A DNA stretch of 23,818 nt, from the IMG/VR virus record IMGVR_UViG_3300042923_000058, positions 1-23,818 of that record. One strand, given 5' to 3'. Positions within the stretch are counted from its first letter, which is position 1. Every line of letters starts with the position of its first letter. The translations under genes were made by a program, and so were the position numbers. The notes beneath the pieces are model-generated. The model saw only the letters and a program-made list of their open reading frames with translations. It had not been told where the DNA came from and made no database searches. Origin of the DNA: a virus. Positions 13,767-18,978 of the stretch are shown piece after piece.

Positions 13767-13981
13767 TGCAGGTCAATAAGCAAACATGCAATTCAATAAT
13801 AGAGCTTGATAATGGTGCAAACTATGAGATTATTGAGAGTGTTCCATTCATCGAATCGCTTCTGATAGACGACTTTATCAAGAATGAATCGTTTATAACC
13901 TTTCACTTTTCAGACGGTTATGAATGCAAAATTAAAAAGAATAAAATCTCAGCATTTTATGAGAACGCAGAAGTCGATTAG
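13766..13981 (+). CDS. Hypothetical protein, 71 aa
   Basis: ATG 13766 overlaps the stop of the minor head gene (TAATG), with GGGAGGGTG upstream. The product is acidic with a DGYECKIKKNKISAFYENAE C-terminal half, probably a small beta-rich protein. I do not recognise a family. Its last four codons form the 5' arm of the terminator at 13971-13996. Confidence 0.7.
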   Translation: MQVNKQTCNSIIELDNGANYEIIESVPFIESLLIDDFIKNESFITFHFSDGYECKIKKNKISAFYENAEVD

Positions 13982-13996
13982 CATCGGCTTATTTTT
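13971..13996 (+). terminator. Intrinsic terminator at the end of the minor head module
   Basis: AAGTCGAT (13971-13978) pairs with ATCGGCTT (13983-13990), eight pairs with one wobble around a TAGC loop, followed by ATTTTT (13991-13996). It overlaps the stop codon of the preceding gene and points toward the scaffold and capsid genes. Confidence 0.75.
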
Positions 13997-14105
13997 ATGT
14001 CCGAAATGACGATTAAACTAATCTTGTCTTGCAGGTAGACGTTTAAACACTGTATCGAAGTGGATGGCACCACGGTTAAAAACATGTTCGATAGAAAGGA
14101 AATAG
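13997..14105 (+). promoter_or_regulatory. Structured leader before the scaffold/capsid genes
   Basis: This gene-free stretch of about 110 bases lies between the terminator and the scaffold ATG. TATCGAAGTGG (14053-14063) folds back in two parts: GTGG pairs with CCAC (14070-14073), and TATCGAA pairs perfectly with TTCGATA (14087-14093), leaving a 13-base bulge. A smaller hairpin, GTCT 14026-14029 with AGAC 14037-14040, precedes it. The ribosome-binding site AGAAAGGAA follows the large stem at once. No convincing promoter is visible. A translational or antitermination control element for the highly expressed head genes is the simplest reading, but it is not proven. Confidence 0.5.
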
Positions 14106-14738
14106 ATGGAATTTCTAAAAGCAATATTAGGGGACAAGTATCCAGAGTTTGAAGCAGCAGTAAACGCATATAACGAAGCACCAGAAAACAAGGATAAGCA
14201 GGTAAAGCTTGCTGACTTGGGCGGTGGTGGCTATGTGAGCGCAGAAAAGTACAATAAGGCAGTTACCGAGAGAGATAATAATAAAACTCTTCTGGAAACG
14301 GCTAACAAGGCCTTAGAACAGTTTAAGGACGTGGATGTAACTCAGCTGCAAGGGGAAATTACTAAACTCAAAAGCGACTTATCTACCAAAGAGGCGGAGT
14401 TTAACACTAAGCTTACAGAAATGGAGTACACAGGAGCCGTTAGCAAGTACTTTGAAGGGTATAAATTTACTTCTGAACTTGCCAAGAAGGCAGCTATGGA
14501 AGAGTTTAAAGGCAAAGCGCTTAAACTTGAAAACGGTCAGTTTCTTGGTGGCGATGACTTCATGAAACAGCTTAAGGAAGCTAATCCCACAGCGTTTGTA
14601 CCGGAAGATGATGGAACAAAGCCTCCTGTCATTGTAAAACAAACTAATCAGCGTAAACCAGGTGAAAAAATGTCATTGCAGGATGCTATGAAATATGCAA
14701 ACGAGCATCCGGGAACTGATATTAAAACATTAATCTAA
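14106..14738 (+). CDS. Scaffold protein (Gp20-type minor structural protein)
   Basis: ATG 14106 follows AGAAAGGAA. The 210-residue product matches the phage minor structural GP20/scaffold type: MEFLKAILGDKYPEFEAAVNAYNE at the N-terminus, a Gly-rich turn (LGGGGYVSAEKYNK, 38-51), a coiled coil at about 52-105, and a C-terminal KPPVIVKQTNQRKPGEKMSLQDAMKYA. Scaffolds guide assembly of the capsid protein into a prohead and are then removed. It stands directly before the major capsid gene, as expected. Confidence 0.92.
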   Translation: MEFLKAILGDKYPEFEAAVNAYNEAPENKDKQVKLADLGGGGYVSAEKYNKAVTERDNNKTLLETANKALEQFKDVDVTQLQGEITKLKSDLSTKEAEFNTKLTEMEYTGAVSKYFEGYKFTSELAKKAAMEEFKGKALKLENGQFLGGDDFMKQLKEANPTAFVPEDDGTKPPVIVKQTNQRKPGEKMSLQDAMKYANEHPGTDIKTLI

Positions 14739-14755
14739 GAAAGAGGTAATTAATT

Positions 14756-15814
14756 ATGGGTATTTTTGATAGTAAGAATTTTAATAGTGAAGTATTTATG
14801 GCATATGCCGAAAAGACACCTAATTTAAACAGAAATGAGTTACTTAAATCCAAGGCCATTCGTCCAAGACAGGATTTAGCTGCTAAGTTTAGCGATCAAG
14901 TAGGCGGTAACTATGCGACAGTTCCTATTTTCGGAAGAATTGGAGGAGCAGCACAGAATTACAACGGTAGTACTGACATTACTGCCAATAAATTAAAGAC
15001 TTATACACAAGGTCGTGTGGTTGTAGGACGTGCTAATGCATGGGTAGAAACAGACTTTTCCTATGATATCACAGGTGGCACAGATTTCATGGCTCAGATT
15101 GCTTCTCAGGTGGCAGAGTACTGGGATGATGTAGACCAGGCTACTCTGTTAAGTGTTCTGAAAGGTATCTTCTCCATGACTGGAACGAACAACTTGCAGT
15201 TTGTTAATGGACATACACTGGATGTATCCGCTAATACAGATGCAACCGGTTATTTCGGAGCTATTACACTTAATAATGCCATCCAGAAAGCCCTGGGAGA
15301 TAACAAGGCTAAGTTTACACTTGCAATTATGCATTCCGTAATTGCTACAGGACTTGAAAATCTTAATCTGTTAGAGTATATGAAATACACTGACAGTGAT
15401 GGTATTGAGAGAGCTTTACCACTTGCAACATTGAATGGAAAGCTTGTACTGGTAGATGATGCTATGCCAGTTGAAAATGTACCTGCAGCCGGTGAAGTGG
15501 CAGCTTATGATAAGTACACAACCTATGTATTAGGTGATGGAGCTATTGAATATACAGATTGCGGTGCTAAAGTTCCTTATGAAACTGACAGAGATCCCGC
15601 AAAGAACGGTGGACAGGATACACTTTACGGTAGACAGAGAAAGTTATTCTCTCCTTATGGTATTTCCTACACAGATTCAGCAATTTTATCTCCCACAAAT
15701 GCAAACCTTGAGACTGGTTCTAAATGGGCGTTAGCAAATAGTAATGAGGGTGGTTCTTCTGAATACTTCCCTCATAAAGCTATTCCTATCGCCAGAGTAA
15801 TTACAAGGGGATAA
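14756..15814 (+). CDS. Major capsid protein
   Basis: ATG 14756 lies behind AAAGAGGTAATTA, 17 bases after the scaffold stop. The 352 residues show an HK97-fold coat pattern of the kind found after Gp20 scaffolds: an N-terminal arm (MGIFDSKNFNSEVFMAYAEK), an extended loop region (FGRIGGAAQNYNGSTDITANKLKTYTQGRVVVGRANAWVETDF), a spine helix (DFMAQIASQVAEYWDDVDQATLLSVLKGI) and a beta-rich P-domain (YVLGDGAIEYTDCGAKVPYETDRDP). It forms the icosahedral shell. No separate decoration protein gene is visible next to it. Confidence 0.93.
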   Translation: MGIFDSKNFNSEVFMAYAEKTPNLNRNELLKSKAIRPRQDLAAKFSDQVGGNYATVPIFGRIGGAAQNYNGSTDITANKLKTYTQGRVVVGRANAWVETDFSYDITGGTDFMAQIASQVAEYWDDVDQATLLSVLKGIFSMTGTNNLQFVNGHTLDVSANTDATGYFGAITLNNAIQKALGDNKAKFTLAIMHSVIATGLENLNLLEYMKYTDSDGIERALPLATLNGKLVLVDDAMPVENVPAAGEVAAYDKYTTYVLGDGAIEYTDCGAKVPYETDRDPAKNGGQDTLYGRQRKLFSPYGISYTDSAILSPTNANLETGSKWALANSNEGGSSEYFPHKAIPIARVITRG

Positions 15815-15828
15815 GAAAGGATAAGGGA

Positions 15829-16194
15829 ATGGAGTACATAGATTACACGTATTACACAGATACCTATAAAGGCAGTTCCATTCCCGTAGCTGCCTTTAAT
15901 AAACAAGCCATGAAAGCCCAGCTGAAAGTTGATTATTTTACTTTTAACCGAATTGATACCACTGCAGATTATATGGAAAGAGTAAAAATGTGCTGCTGTG
16001 ATCTGGCGGAACAGATATATACTTTTGAGACTGCTGAAAACATGATGGGTAATGTATCTTCTGAAAAGGTAGGCGATTATTCAATATCATTTAATAATCC
16101 AGTGGATTCGGCTAGTTTGAGTAGTGCCAAAATGCGTTCTTGTATCTATGAATGGCTTTCTATGACAGGTCTTTTGTATAGGGGGTTATGCTGA
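15829..16194 (+). CDS. Head-tail connector (adaptor) protein
   Basis: This is the first small gene after the capsid gene, starting at ATG 15829 behind GGATAAGGG. The 121-residue helical product (YIDYTYYTDTYKGSSIPVAAFNKQAMKAQLKVDYFTFNRID) and its position match the adaptor proteins that bind below the portal in SPP1-like phages (gp15/HK97 gp6 group). The two adjacent helices with CCCDLAEQIY and the C-terminal MRSCIYEWLSMTGLL are consistent. It has several cysteines, unusual for this protein type. The stop shares one base with the next ATG. Confidence 0.8.
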   Translation: MEYIDYTYYTDTYKGSSIPVAAFNKQAMKAQLKVDYFTFNRIDTTADYMERVKMCCCDLAEQIYTFETAENMMGNVSSEKVGDYSISFNNPVDSASLSSAKMRSCIYEWLSMTGLLYRGLC

Positions 16195-16559
16195 TGTTTA
16201 CCAATGCAGATTGCACGGTCTATTTTAGTCGTAATGGCGGTTTTATAAGGCAAGCTATAACAGATGTATTCTGGTCTGAATCCAGGCAGTCTAATGTCCT
16301 TAAAACAGGCATGGTAAATGCCGATGCAGTTAAGTTAATGATACCACTATCAAGTGCTAATAATTTGATTTTTACACAAGGGAAAGACATTGTCATAAAA
16401 GGTATTATTGATTTCGAATTTGATAATACCAGTCAAAAAACTGTATCAGATAGCAGGAGAGCACTTGAACTGCATGGAACGGTCTATACAATTAATATGG
16501 TAGATGACAAACGTTATGGTAGCACAAGGATGAAACACTGGGATTTATCTTGTAAGTAG
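16194..16559 (+). CDS. Head completion / stopper-like protein (DUF6751-like)
   Basis: I chose ATG 16194, which overlaps the upstream stop (TGATG) and has GGGGG 8 bases upstream; ATG 16188 is only two bases from that site. The 121-residue product is beta-rich (CTVYFSRNGGFIRQAITDVFWSE, then IVIKGIIDFEFDN, then HGTVYTINMVDDKRYGS), as expected for a stopper that seals the connector. The second-after-capsid position supports this. It resembles DUF6751-type proteins, but the exact family is uncertain. Confidence 0.72.
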   Translation: MFTNADCTVYFSRNGGFIRQAITDVFWSESRQSNVLKTGMVNADAVKLMIPLSSANNLIFTQGKDIVIKGIIDFEFDNTSQKTVSDSRRALELHGTVYTINMVDDKRYGSTRMKHWDLSCK

Positions 16560-16567
16560 GTGATTGA

Positions 16568-16987
16568 ATGGGATTTAACGGTAAGCTTGAGATAAAATCA
16601 TCGGACATTATGCTAAAAGCACGAGGACTTGAACCGGGTGGAAAGGTACAGAAATTCATTGACAGTGAAATGATAAGAGTTATGGACCCATTAACGCCAA
16701 GACTCAACGGAATATTAATCAAAAGTGTTACACTTGGTACTATAATCGGTAGTGGTAATCTTGAATATTCTGACCCAAAAGCCCGATACCATTATTACGG
16801 TAAATTGATGGTATCACCTACTACAGGTAGTTCCTGGGCTATGAAAGGAGAAAAGAAGATACTAACTGACCAAGATATGGTTTATAATGGTGCACCTCAG
16901 AGAGGCCCTCATTGGTTTGATAGAGCTAAAGCAGATAATAAAGAGGATATATTAGAAGGAGCCAGAAAGGTGGCAGGTGTTCAATGA
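16568..16987 (+). CDS. Minor capsid / neck protein (Minor_capsid_2-like)
   Basis: ATG 16568 follows TAGGTGATTGA. The 139-residue product carries the pattern of the Minor_capsid_2 group: an N-terminal domain starting MGFNGKLEIKSSDIMLKARGL with KVQKFIDSEMIRVMDPLTPRLNG, the middle LEYSDPKARYHYYGKL (75-90), and the C-terminal APQRGPHWFDRAKADNKEDI. Proteins in this slot act at the head-tail junction, where HK97-gp10-like completion proteins also lie. The stop overlaps the next gene in an ATGA junction (16984-16987). Confidence 0.85.
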   Translation: MGFNGKLEIKSSDIMLKARGLEPGGKVQKFIDSEMIRVMDPLTPRLNGILIKSVTLGTIIGSGNLEYSDPKARYHYYGKLMVSPTTGSSWAMKGEKKILTDQDMVYNGAPQRGPHWFDRAKADNKEDILEGARKVAGVQ

Positions 16988-17430
16988 ATATAATTGAAGT
17001 AGTGCAACATACCTTGTCTGAATTTCCACAGATTGCTGCACTTAATAATGGATTGGAAATTGATTTTACTAAATCAGATACTGACAATTGTGGTTTATAC
17101 CCTACAGGTGATCAAATTGTAAAAGAGGATATTATCGGGAACCAAGACAGGCAACATAATTTTGTACTATATGGTAGGTTTCAGTCATTCGTAGAGTATG
17201 ACAGACTTGTCAATAGTACTTTTCTTTTAGACTTGGCTTATTGGTTAGAGAAAGCAGCAAAGCAACAATCGATAGAAGTAACTATTAACGAAAAGACTGT
17301 AACGGGTACACTTGAAAAGTTAAGAAGCGCCAACGGAATGATGTATAGTTATGATAATGAGACATTAACCGGTCCGGTAACATACCAGCTACAGATTTAC
17401 GCAGAATACCATTTAGAAATGGAGGATTAA
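16984..17430 (+). CDS. Tail terminator / minor capsid protein (Minor_capsid_3-like)
   Basis: Coupled to the previous gene by ATGA. The 148-residue product resembles the Minor_capsid_3 group: DNCGLYPTGDQIVKEDIIGNQDRQHNFVLYGRFQS (33-67), then a helix LLDLAYWLEKAAKQQ, then strands (GPVTYQLQIYAEYHLEME). The mixed alpha/beta layout and the location immediately before the tail tube gene fit a tail terminator, which caps the tail tube and fixes its attachment to the neck. Confidence 0.85.
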   Translation: MNIIEVVQHTLSEFPQIAALNNGLEIDFTKSDTDNCGLYPTGDQIVKEDIIGNQDRQHNFVLYGRFQSFVEYDRLVNSTFLLDLAYWLEKAAKQQSIEVTINEKTVTGTLEKLRSANGMMYSYDNETLTGPVTYQLQIYAEYHLEMED

Positions 17431-17432
17431 AC

Positions 17433-17921
17433 ATGGCAACAGGTGATAAATTAGAGAGAAAATATCTCATACATTATGTTGATTCGTCTTTCGGGGGAAC
17501 AGTATCCTATGAAAGAATCGGTAAGGATTTAGAGGAATACAATATTGAACTTAACCCTGATGTGGAAACTATTAAAAACATCTGGGGAGAGACTTCAAAC
17601 ACGGTTAAGGGATTTGAACCAAGCTCTTCTGTTGATACATATTATGCACGTGAAGGAGATCCTTTATTTACGCAGCTATCTACAATTATTAACACACGTT
17701 CCACAGGTGTGAAGCTTGAAACAACAGTTGTTGATTTACTGATCACTGAATCTGGTACGGTTGTATGGGCATACAGAGAAAATGTTCTTGTTGTACCGCA
17801 GAGTATGGGTGGTGACAACGGCGGTGTGCAAGTTCCTTATGAAATTATGTACAACGGAAGCCGTACAGCAGGTACATGGAATAATACCACCAAGACATTC
17901 ACACCATCAACCGAAGAATAA
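17433..17921 (+). CDS. Major tail (tube) protein
   Basis: ATG 17433 follows GGAGGATTAAAC. The 162 residues are beta-rich and follow the siphophage tube pattern: MATGDKLERKYLIHYVDSSFGGTVSYERIGKDLEEYNIELNPDVETIKNIWGE, then a middle region with DTYYAREGDPLFTQL, and the C-terminal GGVQVPYEIMYNGSRTAGTWNNTTKTFTPSTEE. It polymerises into the hollow tail tube. A terminator-like hairpin follows immediately, as is common after strongly expressed tube genes. Confidence 0.92.
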   Translation: MATGDKLERKYLIHYVDSSFGGTVSYERIGKDLEEYNIELNPDVETIKNIWGETSNTVKGFEPSSSVDTYYAREGDPLFTQLSTIINTRSTGVKLETTVVDLLITESGTVVWAYRENVLVVPQSMGGDNGGVQVPYEIMYNGSRTAGTWNNTTKTFTPSTEE

Positions 17922-17927
17922 TAATTT

Positions 17928-17960
17928 AGAGGGGCGGTCACATTGACCGTCTCTTTCTTT
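17928..17960 (+). terminator. Terminator-like hairpin after the tail tube gene
   Basis: AGAGGGGCGGTCA (17928-17940) pairs with TGACCGTCTCTTT (17944-17956), 13 pairs including three wobbles around a CAT loop. The tail is broken (CTTTCTTT), so termination is probably partial. It lies between the tube gene and the tail assembly genes and would lower downstream expression or protect the upstream mRNA end. Confidence 0.75.
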
Positions 17961-17979
17961 AAAAGAAGGAGATTAATAT

Positions 17980-18417
17980 ATGTCAAAGTTGACCTTAAAT
18001 ACAGGTGTGAAAACCTATGATATTGAGGATGAAACGGGTAAACCACTAGGCACTATAAGTATTTATCCTAACGATTTTAATATCGGAAAAAGAGCGAAAG
18101 AAACGCAAATAAAGATAGGCGCTTATATAGATTCTGCAGAACTACTTGCAACGCAGGATGGAGAAGAAGCGATTGAACAAATTAGTGAGCTTGACATAAA
18201 TATAAAATCCGAATTAGATTACTTGTTTAATTCAGAGATATCCAAAACTGTTTTCGGAAATCTCCATTGTTTAGATGTTAACCCGAATAATGGAAAGTAT
18301 TTCATTGAAAACTTTCTGGATATGATCATACCGGTTATTAATTCTGAATTGGATAATTCTCTTAAAGCATCTAAGAAAAGAGTTGATAAATACACAAGCC
18401 AGGTGATTGATGAATGA
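17980..18417 (+). CDS. Tail assembly chaperone (gpG-like), 145 aa
   Basis: ATG 17980 follows AGAAGGAGA. The 145-residue product has the order strand-rich N-terminus (LTLNTGVKTYDIEDETGKPLGTISIYPNDFN), central helix with ELDINIKSELDYLFNSEISKTVFGN, and a C-terminal helix ending KASKKRVDKYTSQVIDE. Location between tube and tape measure genes, and pairing with a Gp15-like partner, identify it as the first tail assembly chaperone, which coats the tape measure protein during tail assembly. It is coupled to the next gene by an ATGA overlap rather than by a visible frameshift signal. Confidence 0.85.
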   Translation: MSKLTLNTGVKTYDIEDETGKPLGTISIYPNDFNIGKRAKETQIKIGAYIDSAELLATQDGEEAIEQISELDINIKSELDYLFNSEISKTVFGNLHCLDVNPNNGKYFIENFLDMIIPVINSELDNSLKASKKRVDKYTSQVIDE

Positions 18418-18965
18418 TTGGAGGACTTCCAAAACAGCTTGAAGTAGATGAGGTGATGTATGATATTCGTACAGATTACCGTAATTGCTTATTGATATTA
18501 GAAGCTTTTAATGATCCAGATAATCTATTGGATGATGCATACGAAATCATGCTAAAGGTATTATATAAGCAACTGCCGAGCAATACCAATGAAGCTATAG
18601 AAAAGGCTCTTTGGTTTTTAAATTGTGGTGGTAAATATGAAAAAAATCCCAAAACAGAAAAACCAGTCTATGATTGGAATAAAGATGAACAAATGATATT
18701 TTCAGCTTTAAACAATGTTGCTGGGCAAGAAATACGTTCAGTAGCATATATGCATTACTGGACTTTTCTAGGTCTTTTCCAAGGAATTGGAGAAGGCTTT
18801 TTTACTACCGTAATTAGTATACGACACAAATTAAACATAGGTAAAAAACTGGATAAAAGCGAAGAAGAGTTTTTTAAGCAACACAAAGACTTGGTAACAC
18901 TCAAGCCGAAGCGTTCACAGGAAGAGCAAACCCGTATTGATTATATTAATCAGATGTTCAGTTAG
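18414..18965 (+). CDS. Bacteriophage Gp15-family tail assembly protein
   Basis: Starts at ATG 18414 in the ATGA overlap with the upstream chaperone, with GAGGAC-like bases only inside the gene, so translation probably depends on coupling. The 183 residues match the Gp15 family: MIGGLPKQLEVDEVMYDIRTDYRNCLLILEAFNDPD, then WFLNCGG, then KPVYDWNKDEQMIFSALNNVAGQEIRSVAYMHYWTFLGLFQGIGEGFF (about 83-130), and the C-terminal KRSQEEQTRIDYINQMFS. It takes the place of the gpGT product in this phage type. Confidence 0.92.
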   Translation: MIGGLPKQLEVDEVMYDIRTDYRNCLLILEAFNDPDNLLDDAYEIMLKVLYKQLPSNTNEAIEKALWFLNCGGKYEKNPKTEKPVYDWNKDEQMIFSALNNVAGQEIRSVAYMHYWTFLGLFQGIGEGFFTTVISIRHKLNIGKKLDKSEEEFFKQHKDLVTLKPKRSQEEQTRIDYINQMFS

Positions 18966-18978
18966 GGGGTGAGTAACC

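Noticed and set aside
18380-18420. Programmed -1 frameshift between the two tail assembly genes, as in lambda G/GT
   Set aside because: No X XXY YYZ slippery heptamer is evident near the junction, and the second gene has its own ATG in an ATGA overlap.
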